Virus record (IMG/VR): IMGVR_UViG_3300046535_000545
Location: 1-47,384 of that record
Direction: 5' to 3' (one strand)
Origin: a virus
Length of the DNA stretch: 47,384 nucleotides
Shown: positions 14,752-23,837 of the stretch, piece by piece
How positions within the stretch are numbered: position 1 is the first letter of the stretch
Layout of the letters: every line of letters starts with the position of its first letter
Translations under genes and position numbers: made by a program
Notes under the pieces: generated by a model
The model's input: the letters and a program-made list of their open reading frames with translations, nothing else
The model's database searches: none
Told to the model about the DNA's origin: nothing

Positions 14752-15387
14752 ATGAACATGAATAACATTTACCATCGTAAGCTGTTGGCGTCGCGCGGTA
14801 TCCTGTTCAATGGTGGCGGGGGCGGCGCTGGCGACCCTGCGGCGGTTGCCGCTGCTAAGGCCACGGCGGACGCCGAAGCGGCCCGGCTGGCTGCGCTGGC
14901 CTCGGAGGATGACAACGAGGACGATGACAACGTTAAAGACATTGAAAAGCTTCGCCGCCGCATGTCTGGCTATCGGCTCAAGGCTAAGGAGTTTGAAGGC
15001 AAACTTACGGCTGAAACTGCGAACCGCGACGCGGCTATCAAAGCTGCTACTGAGGCAACCACAGTTGCCATTAACAAGGCCGCAGACGAAAGGCTCTTGC
15101 GCTCTGAAGTTCGGGCCGCTCTTAAGGCTGCGGATATTATTGACGCAGGCGATGCAATGAAGCTTTTGGACCTTTCCGCTCTGAAATTGTCAGAAAATGG
15201 CGAAGTAGAGGGGTTGGACGACTTGATTAAGAAAGCCAAAGAGGGTAAGGCTTATTTGTTCAAGGCGGTTACGACTTCGCACAACGGCAAGCCCCCTAGG
15301 CAGTCTGACGCTTCGGCTAAGACCGCTAAGGAAATGACGGACGCGGAGGCAGACGCAGAGCTAGCACAGCTTTTAAAGCGCCGCTAA
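14752..15387 (+). CDS. Head scaffolding protein
   Basis: 211 residues from ATG 14752 (ACGGAAGG upstream). Gly-rich start, acidic stretch (EDDNEDDDN), a long charged helix typical of scaffolds, and a basic C-terminus ending LLKRR, which in this class contacts the capsid protein. Sits between the portal and capsid genes. No protease domain is visible, so the scaffold probably leaves intact or is cleaved by another enzyme. Confidence 0.85.
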   Translation: MNMNNIYHRKLLASRGILFNGGGGGAGDPAAVAAAKATADAEAARLAALASEDDNEDDDNVKDIEKLRRRMSGYRLKAKEFEGKLTAETANRDAAIKAATEATTVAINKAADERLLRSEVRAALKAADIIDAGDAMKLLDLSALKLSENGEVEGLDDLIKKAKEGKAYLFKAVTTSHNGKPPRQSDASAKTAKEMTDAEADAELAQLLKRR

Positions 15388-15399
15388 CCTTGAAACATA

Positions 15400-15425
15400 G
15401 CCGGGCGCATGACGCCCGGCCTTTT
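15400..15425 (+). terminator. Intrinsic terminator
   Basis: GCCGGGCG (15400-15407), 5-base loop, CGCCCGGC (15413-15420), CTTTT. Lies between scaffold and capsid genes, so the capsid gene probably also has its own promoter in 15426-15497, though I see no clear one. Confidence 0.8.
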
Positions 15426-15497
15426 AGGCAAAGTGCATGACGCCGACGCCTAAGCCCGTCGAATTTAACGCCGCGCTTACGTAAAGGACTTGCGCAA

Positions 15498-16832
15498 ATG
15501 TCTATTCAGAATTTCCCCACCGCCCTTCAGCCTATTATTCAGCGCGGCTTCCTTGCTCGCGCCTTTGAAAAGACCTTGCAGGGCCAGCTTGGCTATCGCG
15601 ACGTTGCAGACCGCGAGGACTTCCCGAACAAGGTTGGCGAAACGATTACCAAGACCCGTCGCGGCCTGAAGGCCCCCACGACTACGGCGCTTGTTCCTTC
15701 GGCTAATACCAATCTCGATAACGGTTTGTCGCCTTCGGCTTGGACGGTTGAGCAGTACACGCTTTCAATCAATATGTACGGCGATACTATTGACTTGAAC
15801 ACTGTCAACGAAGGCGTGGGCATTGCTTCGCAGTTCGTGGCTAACGCCGAAGTTAACGCTAGGCAGGCTGCGCAATCGGTTGACCGCTTGGCCCGTCAGG
15901 CGCTCTTTTCGGCTTATATGAGCGGCAATACCTTCATTAACTCCACGCTTGGAGCGCCTGCGGCGGTTGTGTCCGTTGACGATATTACCGGCTTTACTAC
16001 CGTGCTGGTTCCCGGTACGCAGTTTGCGACGCCTTCCGCCGTTTCGTCTGGCAACCCGCTTCCGATCACGATTAACGGCACGGTCTACAACGTTATTTCG
16101 GCTGCGGCGGACGTTACCAATATCTCTTACAATGCTGCGGCTGGCGGCATCTCTGGCAAGCTTACGCTTTCCGGTAACGCGAGCATTGTTAACGCCACTC
16201 TTGGCAATGCGGTCATTTCGTCCGTTGCGCCTACCGTTGTTCGTCCGAATAACAAAAGCTCGTCTAACGGCCTGTCGGCTACTACCGATTTGCTGCTTAT
16301 GTCAACCATTCTTTCGGCTGTTACCGTGCTGCGTAACAACGCGGTTCCGAAAGTCAATGGCCGTTATCTGTGCTTCATTGACCCGACTTCGGCTTTCGAG
16401 CTTTTCCAAGACCCGGCGTTCCAGTTGCTCTATCGCGGTACTGGTACTTCGTCGCAGGCTTATCAGAGCGGCGAACCGATTGACATGCTTGACGTTCGTT
16501 TCGTTCCGACGAACGAAGCTTACCTTTCGGTTAACGCGGCTGGCGTGGTTGTGCATCGGCCCATCATTGTGGGCAAGGGCGCTTTGGTTGAAGGCGATTT
16601 TGCTAACCTCGGCAATACCGATACGAAAGCGCCTAATAGCATTATCGACATTATTGACGGTATTGCGATGGTTACGCGCGCCCCGCTCGATAGATTGCAG
16701 CAGATCATTGCTCAATCTTGGTATACCATCCTAGGCTTTGCGGTTCCGACTGATATTACCGCGACGCAGACCATTATCCCGACTGCAAACGCCGCTTACT
16801 ACAAGCGCGCAGTTGTGATTGAACACGGTTAA
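15498..16832 (+). CDS. Major capsid protein
   Basis: 444 residues, following the scaffold gene. Strong uniform codon choice indicates very high expression. Starts with a helix-rich arm (FPTALQPIIQRGFLARAFEK), then a spine region with many Thr/Ser. A Gly/Ser/Val-rich stretch at about 160-260 looks like an inserted beta domain, and the C-terminal half (LCFIDPTSAFELFQDPAFQ) fits an HK97-like fold. The inserted domain could be surface-exposed. The fold assignment is inference from position and pattern. Confidence 0.9.
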   Translation: MSIQNFPTALQPIIQRGFLARAFEKTLQGQLGYRDVADREDFPNKVGETITKTRRGLKAPTTTALVPSANTNLDNGLSPSAWTVEQYTLSINMYGDTIDLNTVNEGVGIASQFVANAEVNARQAAQSVDRLARQALFSAYMSGNTFINSTLGAPAAVVSVDDITGFTTVLVPGTQFATPSAVSSGNPLPITINGTVYNVISAAADVTNISYNAAAGGISGKLTLSGNASIVNATLGNAVISSVAPTVVRPNNKSSSNGLSATTDLLLMSTILSAVTVLRNNAVPKVNGRYLCFIDPTSAFELFQDPAFQLLYRGTGTSSQAYQSGEPIDMLDVRFVPTNEAYLSVNAAGVVVHRPIIVGKGALVEGDFANLGNTDTKAPNSIIDIIDGIAMVTRAPLDRLQQIIAQSWYTILGFAVPTDITATQTIIPTANAAYYKRAVVIEHG

Positions 16833-16871
16833 GCCCTCGCTAGGTTCCTTTCCTCCCTACCTAGCCAACTA

Positions 16872-16900
16872 CGGCCCGGCGTAAATGCCGGGCCGCTTTT
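16872..16900 (+). terminator. Intrinsic terminator after the capsid gene
   Basis: CGGCCCGGC (16872-16880), 6-base loop, GCCGGGCCG (16887-16895), CTTTT. Likely partial, letting the neck genes be read at a lower level. Confidence 0.85.
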
Positions 16901-16913
16901 AAGGGGCGTAGCT

Positions 16914-17303
16914 ATGACTTTGACCGCAGACCAAGCTACAGCACTCCGCAGACATGCCGGTTACGGCCTGTTGGGGAATTCCTTGCCGTCTACTTATACC
17001 GGCTACCGTTTCTTTACGGAGTTTGGCCTACTCGAATTTCGTCTTAACAACTTTTCTGCTTCAGAGCTTACGGTTGCACTCCGCTTTCAGACGCAGCTTG
17101 ACGCACTCGAATTGGCGATTTTTGGCGCTGGCGACAACCTAGACACGGCTGCGGCTAGTGTATGGACGCACAACAAAAACGAGCTTTCAGACCGCGAGGC
17201 GCTTTACCTTAGCTTCCGCAAAAAGCTTTGTGACTTTCTCGCTATTCCGTTGGGGCCTTACGCTGTTGGCTCTGGCGCTAGCTCTTATTCGGTTCCGGTC
17301 TAA
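16914..17303 (+). CDS. Head-tail connector-like protein
   Basis: 129 residues; mostly helical first half (TADQATALRRHAGYGLLG) with a short beta-rich end. Position directly after the capsid gene and size match the gp15/gp6-type head-completion adaptors that dock on the portal. No signature motif, so the call is positional. Confidence 0.55.
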   Translation: MTLTADQATALRRHAGYGLLGNSLPSTYTGYRFFTEFGLLEFRLNNFSASELTVALRFQTQLDALELAIFGAGDNLDTAAASVWTHNKNELSDREALYLSFRKKLCDFLAIPLGPYAVGSGASSYSVPV

Positions 17304-17947
17304 TGGAACTTTCCGCAATCCAAGCGAAGGTTTATAAAGGCTACGCTAGGGCTGCGTCTGTTGTCGGCTCAAGCTACGACGCCTTGCGCGTGAACGGGGC
17401 GGATAACCCCGTTTCCGGTACTCCGGTTGCTACCCTAATGGCGCAATTCACGCCGCACAGCGCGAGCAACTTTAGCTTTAACAAACCTAGCGACTTCAAA
17501 AGCCCGTTGTTTCACGCCATGCTTGACGGCTCTTTGGTTCAAGTTGGGGATTACCTTGTAGGCGTTGACACGTACTTTCTTGCTGGCCTAGACCCGTTGC
17601 AGCCTCCGCTTGCTGTTGCCTGCAATCATGTCATCTCGCTTTACACTCGCGCGGAAACGGACGGGGAAGGCGTACAGAATTACGGTAGCCATAACTTCGC
17701 TACCGATACGCCCCTAGCCCTCAACTGGCCCGCCTCGGAGCTTAAAGGTTCGCGCGCAGTCAACGATACAACCCTTCCGGGGGACGCCGGTTTTGGTATG
17801 TTTGACTTTATCTTGCCGGTTACATTTCCGGTTACGATTGTTCCGGCTATGCTCATTAGAGACGATTTAGGCTTTGTGTTCGTTGTGCAAGTCGCAGACA
17901 AAACCGCTAACGGCTGGCGCATAACTGCCAAAATGGGAGTTGTCTAA
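17303..17947 (+). CDS. Virion protein of the head-tail junction (unknown)
   Basis: 214 residues, beta-rich, overlapping its neighbours by one base each side (TAATG-type junctions). No domain recognised. A stopper or neck component is likely from position between connector and tail genes. Confidence 0.55.
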   Translation: MELSAIQAKVYKGYARAASVVGSSYDALRVNGADNPVSGTPVATLMAQFTPHSASNFSFNKPSDFKSPLFHAMLDGSLVQVGDYLVGVDTYFLAGLDPLQPPLAVACNHVISLYTRAETDGEGVQNYGSHNFATDTPLALNWPASELKGSRAVNDTTLPGDAGFGMFDFILPVTFPVTIVPAMLIRDDLGFVFVVQVADKTANGWRITAKMGVV

Positions 17948-18759
17948 TGGCCGATCAATCGGACGTAGAAGCAGCCATTTGCGAAGCTATCGGAGTTTCC
18001 CTCTTTGGTGGCACTAGCCCTAAGACAGCCGTTCCGCTTGTAGGCGCTCCGGTTACGGTCTTTCGGGGCTGGCCCGGTTCCGTCAAGCTTGACGCGGTTC
18101 TTTTAGCTTCAACCCCTGCGGCTATGGTTTCCGTTTTCACGCGGAACGAAAGCGAAAAGACGACAACCCGCTACCCTATGGTTTGGAAAGACGCGGGCGG
18201 GCCTACCCCTGCCCTCACAGCGGCGATAGCTGGCGCTCAAATCACGTTCGGGGGCGAATGTGCCCCCCTGCCCTTGAATGTCGCTGTGGCCGTTCCGGGG
18301 GCTGTTTATACCTACGCCGTAGTGCCCACAGACACGCTAGAGGACGTTGCGGCCTACTTCGCGGACGCCATACCGGGGGCAACCGCAGCCGGGCCGGTTC
18401 TAACGTGCAACATAGCCGTCTTGCGGGCAACTGTGGGCGGTTTAGGGCCTGCGGTTCGCGAAGTTCGCAGACAAGTTAAGCAATTCGTCGCTACGATTTG
18501 GACGCCTTCGCCTGCTATCCGCGACGCAATCGCTAACGTTATTGATCCTGCCTTGGCGACCTTGCTTCGCTTGCCTATGCCAGACGGCACGGTTGCAATC
18601 GTTCGCTATGCTTGGTCGCGCTCCGATGATGGTTTACAGCGCGCTAATTGCTTCCGGCGTGATTTTGCCTATAACGTTGAATATGCTACAACAAACGTGC
18701 AAACGTTCTATGACGTTATTGCGCCTTCCGCCACTATTGCAAGCGAGGCTTCTGCATGA
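17947..18759 (+). CDS. Neck or tail-terminator-like protein (unknown)
   Basis: 270 residues. The N-terminal half has a domain starting DVEAAICEAIGVSL and a Pro/Val-rich middle; the C-terminal third (DDGLQRANCFRRDFAYNVEYATT) is often seen in phage neck proteins. Larger than typical tail terminators. Overlaps the next gene by ATGA. Confidence 0.5.
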   Translation: MADQSDVEAAICEAIGVSLFGGTSPKTAVPLVGAPVTVFRGWPGSVKLDAVLLASTPAAMVSVFTRNESEKTTTRYPMVWKDAGGPTPALTAAIAGAQITFGGECAPLPLNVAVAVPGAVYTYAVVPTDTLEDVAAYFADAIPGATAAGPVLTCNIAVLRATVGGLGPAVREVRRQVKQFVATIWTPSPAIRDAIANVIDPALATLLRLPMPDGTVAIVRYAWSRSDDGLQRANCFRRDFAYNVEYATTNVQTFYDVIAPSATIASEASA

Positions 18760-19820
18760 CTACGTTAACAACGGTACAGAACCAAATTGACGGCGCGATT
18801 GTTCCTAACAACAAAGGCGGTATTACTGCCGTTGTGCTGGCGTCCGTTTTGCGCAACATGGTTAGCCTGTTTTCCAACTATGCGCCGCTATTAACCCCGT
18901 CATTTACTGGGCCGGTTAATGTTGACGGAGCGCCGATAGCTAGCGCCGCCTTTCTCGCCACGAGCGGCGTTTTGCAGCCGTCTAATAACCTTTCGGAACT
19001 TGTTTCCGCCCCTCTGGCGCGTTCGCATCTTGGCCTTTCTGCCGTTGCTTCTTCGGGGGCGTATGCCGACTTAATCGGAACGCCTACGGCTACCCTTGCC
19101 GGTAATGCAGACGTTACGATTACAAGCCCGGCTAACGGCGATACGATTATTTATAACGCTGCTACTAGCAAGTTCGTTAACAGTCATCGCAACCCTATCG
19201 CAACGCAGACGGCTAACTATGTTCTTGCGTTAACCGATGATTTTACCACGATAATTTGCAATTCAGCCAGTGCGCTTACATGCACTGTGCCGCCTAATAG
19301 CTCTGTTGCTTTTCGGGTAGGCGATGAAATTTCGCTTATTCAGGGCGGGGCCGGTTCGCTTTCGGTTGTGGCGGGGGCTGGCGTTACGATCAACAGCCCG
19401 GCAGGCTTGGTTTTCAACAGCAAGAACCTTCAGGCAATCTTGACCAAAACCGCAACCGATACTTGGAATTTAACCTATTTGGGCTTGCCTGCGGCTAACC
19501 CTTTGCCGGTTTACAACGCCGGTAGCGTGTCGGGAACAATCGTTCTCGATTACCGCAATGGCGACGTTCAAGTTATTTCGTTGACGGGCAATACAACTTA
19601 CAGCATTAGCAACTGGCCTGCTACCGGCCTTGCTAAGCTTACTCTTATTGCGCAGAATACAGGGGCCTATACCCTTACGCACCCAACGTCTAAATGGGGC
19701 AATTCCGCAGCCGCGCCTACTCTAACTTCTGGCGCTGGCAAAGAAGATTGGTACATGCAAGCAACTTTCGACGGGGGCGCAACCCTGCGCGGTAACGTTA
19801 TCAATCAAAACTACGGTTAA
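18756..19820 (+). CDS. Fibre-like virion protein
   Basis: 354 residues, Ala/Thr/Ser/Asn-rich. Contains NNLSELVSAPLARSHLGLS, a short repeat type common in tail-fibre shafts, then a beta-rich C-terminal part that reads like a beta-sandwich. It lies upstream of the sheath gene rather than with the other fibres, so it may decorate the head or collar. Substrate unknown. Confidence 0.6.
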   Translation: MTTLTTVQNQIDGAIVPNNKGGITAVVLASVLRNMVSLFSNYAPLLTPSFTGPVNVDGAPIASAAFLATSGVLQPSNNLSELVSAPLARSHLGLSAVASSGAYADLIGTPTATLAGNADVTITSPANGDTIIYNAATSKFVNSHRNPIATQTANYVLALTDDFTTIICNSASALTCTVPPNSSVAFRVGDEISLIQGGAGSLSVVAGAGVTINSPAGLVFNSKNLQAILTKTATDTWNLTYLGLPAANPLPVYNAGSVSGTIVLDYRNGDVQVISLTGNTTYSISNWPATGLAKLTLIAQNTGAYTLTHPTSKWGNSAAAPTLTSGAGKEDWYMQATFDGGATLRGNVINQNYG

Positions 19821-19832
19821 GGGGTACTTCGC

Positions 19833-20873
19833 ATGACAAATCTTTTCTTTGGCGGCGAAGATGTAGACTTCGCCCCTTCCGGCGTAAGCGCGATCACGGT
19901 TAGCACTTCTGCCGGTCTTTTCCGCAGCACGTACGCTAGATGCGGAATTGGCATTACGGGGCAGGCGGTAGCAGACCCGCCCAGTTTTCTATTCGCCCCG
20001 CCCGCGAATTGGTCCGCTTCGGCGTCAAGCTTCTGGGTTCACTTCCAGATGTGTCCCACGATTGCAGGCCCCTCTGTTAATAACAGCACTCTCGCCAATG
20101 CACAGTTCTTGCGCCTACTTGATACGGCGGGCGTTGCCCGCCTACTGATTCGCGGTACAGGAACTAACGGGCAGTTTAAACTTAGTACCCGAAATGCCGC
20201 CGGAACAATTACCGACTTGGTAACTTCCGCCGCTACGGCGTTTCCTGCCGGGCTTGCGCAAGTTGATGTGTTCGTTAATTATGGCACGGTCGGCGAGTTT
20301 AGCGTTTACATTAACTCCGCTCTTGCCGCGCAATATCTTGGCGACATTACGACTAACGCGGGCGGGCAGACTTTCAATAACCATCAATTCGCCGGATGGG
20401 CAACTGCTTCTGCCCCGGTCTGCTATATCTCTGAGTGCCTAGTCGATACGGCAGACACTAGGGCGCAAAGCTTATTCCTCGCCAACTCTAACACGGCGGG
20501 AACTAATCAGGCTTGGACGGGTACAGCTACTAACGTAAACGCAACCACAATTAACGACGCAAATTTCGTGTACTCGCCAACAGCCGCGCAGATACAGGAA
20601 TATAAGCCCGCGTCCTTGCCAGCCGGGGCTTGGGCTATTGTTGGCGTAGGCATGTCGGCCCGTATGCTAGACGGAGCTTCGGGGCCGACTAAGGCAGACT
20701 TCGTAACCCGCATCGCCAGTACGGAGTATCTTTCCGCTGATCGCACGTTAACGGGCAGCTTTACGAATTACGGCAACTATTTGCAGACTGTGAACCCGGC
20801 CACGTCTAGCGCGTGGGCGCTAGCAGACGTTGCGCCTACTAATATGCAATACGGCCTTAAATCAATCACGTAA
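19833..20873 (+). CDS. Virion protein with a possible carbohydrate-binding fold
   Basis: 346 residues, beta-rich, with Trp/Phe-containing strands (SSFWVHFQMCP, VDVFVNYGTVGEFSVYIN) resembling concanavalin-like (LamG) jelly rolls. Follows the fibre-like gene by 12 bases. A role in surface adsorption is plausible but unproven. Confidence 0.55.
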   Translation: MTNLFFGGEDVDFAPSGVSAITVSTSAGLFRSTYARCGIGITGQAVADPPSFLFAPPANWSASASSFWVHFQMCPTIAGPSVNNSTLANAQFLRLLDTAGVARLLIRGTGTNGQFKLSTRNAAGTITDLVTSAATAFPAGLAQVDVFVNYGTVGEFSVYINSALAAQYLGDITTNAGGQTFNNHQFAGWATASAPVCYISECLVDTADTRAQSLFLANSNTAGTNQAWTGTATNVNATTINDANFVYSPTAAQIQEYKPASLPAGAWAIVGVGMSARMLDGASGPTKADFVTRIASTEYLSADRTLTGSFTNYGNYLQTVNPATSSAWALADVAPTNMQYGLKSIT

Positions 20874-20885
20874 GGGCGTCCAACC

Positions 20886-21125
20886 ATGTCACAAGCCAAC
20901 GCCGTAAACGCATCAAAGCTTAGTAACTATTTTGTTTTGAAAGCGTCCGATGTGCGCACATCAAAGCTTAACAGCTATTTCGTATTGAACGTCAATAGCG
21001 CACTTGTCGCTAAAATGAACTGCTATGTAATTCTTCGTGCTGTAATGCAAGCCTCCAAGTTAAACCTATACTACATCGTAACGGGTTCGCCGGGCGGGGC
21101 CGCTTGCCTCTTAATCGGCCCTTAG
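20886..21125 (+). CDS. Small protein of four short repeats
   Basis: 79 residues built of four related units of about 17 residues, with the core SKLxxYFVL: ASKLSNYFVL, TSKLNSYFVL, VAKMNCYVIL and ASKLNLYYIV. The last segment is a Gly/Leu tail. A minor virion protein is likely from its position just before the sheath gene. Confidence 0.6.
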   Translation: MSQANAVNASKLSNYFVLKASDVRTSKLNSYFVLNVNSALVAKMNCYVILRAVMQASKLNLYYIVTGSPGGAACLLIGP

Positions 21126-21140
21126 CTACGCCTAACCTAG

Positions 21141-21169
21141 TTGCGTAACACAAAGTTAAGTGTTACACA
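21141..21169 (+). promoter_or_regulatory. Possible promoter with embedded operator, before the sheath gene
   Basis: TTGCGT (21141-21146), 17-bp spacer, TACACA (21164-21169). An inverted repeat GTAACAC/GTGTTAC (21145-21151 and 21160-21166, 8-base loop) spans the spacer and touches the -35 and -10. A repressor or late activator could bind there. Confidence 0.45.
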
Positions 21170-21205
21170 GAACATAGCGCCTACCCACAAAGGGAAAAAG
21201 AGCAA

Positions 21206-22732
21206 ATGACTATTTATCGCGGCAACCTCTTGAACACTACGGCGCTGGCTACTCCGGGCCTTTACATCAACGTTATTGCGCCTTCTATTATCAACCTTAA
21301 CGGCGTTCCTACGAATGTCGGCGGTTTTGTTGGCATTGCCTCTTGGGGGCCGGTTAACTCGCCTATTGACGTTGGCTCTATTACTGACTTTCAGGTGAAA
21401 TGCGGAAACCCGATGGCGCGGACCTATGACATTGGTACGCATATCATGGCCGCGACTTGGCAGGGTAACGCAGGCGTCTACAAAGTCGTTCGCGTCACGG
21501 ACGGAACCGATACGAAAGCCTCCGCTACTGTGGGCACTATTGACGGCGTATTTTCGTCGCTGTTCACTGGCATTGGTGGCAACGGCACTACGGTTACTCT
21601 TTACGCCGGGCAGGCCACGGGAACATTCCGCGCGGTTGTCAATCGCCCCGGCAACATGCCGGAAACCTTCGCCAACATTGGCGGCACTGGTAACGCCTTT
21701 TGGCTCAATCTTGCTGCCGCGATCAATAACGGGCAGAATAGCCTTAGCGGCCCCTCCAATCATGTCACCTTCGCGCCGGGCGCGGGCACGGACGCCCCGA
21801 TTGTCGGCACTGTCTACACGCTTGCGGGCGGAACCGATGGAGCTACGACCATAACTGACACAATCGTTATGGGCACGGACGGCGCGACCCGCACAGGCAT
21901 GTACGCCTTGCGCGGCACTCCGGTTAGCGTCGCGGCGCTCTGCGACGTTACGACTGAAAGCACTTTCGCAAACCAAGTTACTTTTGGCTCCGCTGAAGGT
22001 ATTTACATGGTTGGCGTTGGCGCGGTTGGGCAGTCGATTAGCACGGCTGTTAGCTTGCTGCAAACTGGCGGCATTTCGGACCCGGCTTTCGTCTACATCC
22101 TTGGAGATTGGCCCGTTGTCGAAGATAACGTACTTGGCACTATCCGCGTTATTTCGCCGCAGCCGTTTAAGGTTGGCGTCTTGGTCAATCTCAACCCCTC
22201 GGAAAGCTCGCTTAACAAGCCTATTCAGGGCATTGTTTCGACTACGCGCCTTGAAGCCGGGTTGCCCTATTCGGACGCCGATTTGCAGTCGCTTTCACTC
22301 GCTAACATTGACGTTCTCACGAACCCCATTCCTACGGGCAATGTTTTTGGTTTCCGTATCGGGCGCAATTCGTCGCAAAACCCGGTTATTCATGGCGATA
22401 ATTATACTCGCATGACTAACTATCTTGCCGCTACTTTCGAGAAGGGCCTTGGTTGGGCAGTCGGCAGAAAGAACACGCCTAACTTGCGCCAAGATGTTAC
22501 GACTATCCTTGACGCCTTCCTGCAAAACCTCTACGAAAACGAGATGATTGCGGACTGGGATGTTATCTACGACGCCCGCATGAACCCGCAGAGCCAGATT
22601 GCGCTTGGTTATTTGGTTATGACCGTTCAAGTTCAATATCTGTCTATCGTTGAATACTTCGTCTTGAATGTGCAGGGCGGGCAGTCGGTACAGGTTACAG
22701 TTTCGCAGGCCGCTAAGCTCTTGGCTGCTTAA
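21206..22732 (+). CDS. Tail sheath protein
   Basis: 508 residues. Typical contractile-sheath order: N-terminal strand-rich PGLYINVIAPS, GGFVGIASWGPVN, a protruding variable beta domain (about 100-270), and the conserved C-terminal core with GLGWAVGRKNTPNLRQDVTTILDAFLQNLYENEMI and a final beta strand for the sheath mesh. High-expression codons. Defines the phage as a myovirus. Confidence 0.95.
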   Translation: MTIYRGNLLNTTALATPGLYINVIAPSIINLNGVPTNVGGFVGIASWGPVNSPIDVGSITDFQVKCGNPMARTYDIGTHIMAATWQGNAGVYKVVRVTDGTDTKASATVGTIDGVFSSLFTGIGGNGTTVTLYAGQATGTFRAVVNRPGNMPETFANIGGTGNAFWLNLAAAINNGQNSLSGPSNHVTFAPGAGTDAPIVGTVYTLAGGTDGATTITDTIVMGTDGATRTGMYALRGTPVSVAALCDVTTESTFANQVTFGSAEGIYMVGVGAVGQSISTAVSLLQTGGISDPAFVYILGDWPVVEDNVLGTIRVISPQPFKVGVLVNLNPSESSLNKPIQGIVSTTRLEAGLPYSDADLQSLSLANIDVLTNPIPTGNVFGFRIGRNSSQNPVIHGDNYTRMTNYLAATFEKGLGWAVGRKNTPNLRQDVTTILDAFLQNLYENEMIADWDVIYDARMNPQSQIALGYLVMTVQVQYLSIVEYFVLNVQGGQSVQVTVSQAAKLLAA

Positions 22733-22738
22733 ATAACG

Positions 22739-22759
22739 CGGGGGCTAAGCCCCCGTTTT
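22739..22759 (+). terminator. Intrinsic terminator after the sheath gene
   Basis: CGGGGGC (22739-22745), 3-base loop, GCCCCCG (22749-22755), TTTT. Confidence 0.85.
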
Positions 22760-22783
22760 CTCTTGCCTTGACAGGGGCTTAAA

Positions 22784-23227
22784 ATGCCGGTTAATGACTT
22801 CAATGTAGGCCGCGACGTTACTTTCACCATTTTTGATAAGAATGGTGGCGTAATCGTTGACTTTAACATCATTACGGGTTTTGACCGTAAGCAGAAAACG
22901 AACGAAATTAAGGTCAAGGGTATTGACGGCACTATCCGTTATGCCTTTACCCCGGATGGTTGGGAAGGCACTATTGAACTTGACCGGGCCGACAGCAACG
23001 CAGACGCCTACTTTGCGCAGCTTGAGGAACTTTACTTTAGTGGCGCTAACGTGCTTGCCGGGCAGATTACCGAAACGACTACGGAAGTTAGCGGCAATAT
23101 TACGCAGTTTCGTTACGAGCGTACGGTTATGGCGTTTGACGACGCGGGCAAGATTGAAGGCGACAAGGAAATTAAGCTCAAGATTAAATGGGCTGCTAGC
23201 AGACGCCGTAAAATCAAAATCGGCTAA
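22784..23227 (+). CDS. Tail tube protein
   Basis: 147 residues, a normal length for contractile-tail tube subunits. Beta-strand-rich with FNVGRDVTFTIFDKNGGVI at the start, a central DGWEGTIELDRADS and a basic end (WAASRRRKIKIG). Follows the sheath gene; the sheath-tube-chaperone order supports it. Confidence 0.9.
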   Translation: MPVNDFNVGRDVTFTIFDKNGGVIVDFNIITGFDRKQKTNEIKVKGIDGTIRYAFTPDGWEGTIELDRADSNADAYFAQLEELYFSGANVLAGQITETTTEVSGNITQFRYERTVMAFDDAGKIEGDKEIKLKIKWAASRRRKIKIG

Positions 23228-23272
23228 GGAACTACGGCCCCCAACTGTGGGCGCAACAAGGAAGGCTCAAAA

Positions 23273-23662
23273 ATGACGGACGTTTCAAACATTCAAGTCA
23301 ACGCTACGCCTACGGCTTCAGCTTCGCCGCTTGAGGCTATGAAGGACACGCGCCCAAACGAACTTACGACTGCGGACGCACAGGGCCGGAACATTACCGT
23401 TCGGCGCTCTACGCCGCTCGATCTGTTCCGGCTTACGAAGGTCTATGGGGACAAAGCGACGCAGGCAACGCTTAACCTCGCTATGATCGTTTCGAGCGTT
23501 ACGGCTATTGACGGCGAACGGGTTGTGCCCCCCGGTACTGACAGACAGATTGAAGCTCTGTTTGCCCGGCTTGGTTGGGATGGGTTCATTACGGCCCGCA
23601 ATCTTACGACGCAGCTAGACCCGCCCGCTGATACGGACGGATTGGAACTGGCAAAAAACTAA
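23273..23662 (+). CDS. Tail assembly chaperone, short form (G-like)
   Basis: 129 residues ending at a TAA directly after A AAA AAC. Acidic, Thr-rich, predicted chaperone for the tape measure protein. Its 3' end carries a programmed -1 frameshift site producing a longer fusion with 23659-23835. Confidence 0.85.
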   Translation: MTDVSNIQVNATPTASASPLEAMKDTRPNELTTADAQGRNITVRRSTPLDLFRLTKVYGDKATQATLNLAMIVSSVTAIDGERVVPPGTDRQIEALFARLGWDGFITARNLTTQLDPPADTDGLELAKN

Positions 23663-23835
23663 CAGAGGACGCCGATTTTTGTAATCGAGTTTGGATTGTA
23701 AAAAACGGTTGTCCGCCTGAATTGGCCTTCTCATTAGCCCCTGCTTATCTTTTGGCTTGGACGGTTGTTACAGCTAGGTTTGAGGGCAACGAATACGACT
23801 TTGCTAGCCAGACGTTCAAACGGAAGGACAAATAA
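23273..23835 (+). CDS. Tail assembly chaperone, frameshifted long form (GT-like)
   Basis: Ribosomes that slip back one base at A AAA AAC (23653-23659) read on in the -1 frame as LTEDADFCNRVWIVKNG and so on to TAA at 23833-23835, adding 58 residues for about 187 in all. This matches the conserved G/GT frameshift of tailed-phage chaperones. The T part has no start of its own before 23659. Slippage frequency cannot be seen from sequence. Confidence 0.85.
23653..23659 (+). other. Programmed -1 ribosomal frameshift site
   Basis: Classic X XXY YYZ heptamer A AAA AAC in the correct phase (GC|A AAA AAC|TAA). The zero-frame stop immediately after it favours slippage. Confidence 0.9.
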
Positions 23836-23837
23836 CA

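Noticed and set aside
13825-14775. 316-residue leftward frame
   Set aside because: Opposite to the portal gene; a shadow produced by its codon bias. Composition is Ser/Leu/Ala without motifs.
21137-22063. 308-residue leftward frame
   Set aside because: Lies opposite the tail sheath gene, Arg/Asn/Val-rich with no motif; codon-bias shadow.
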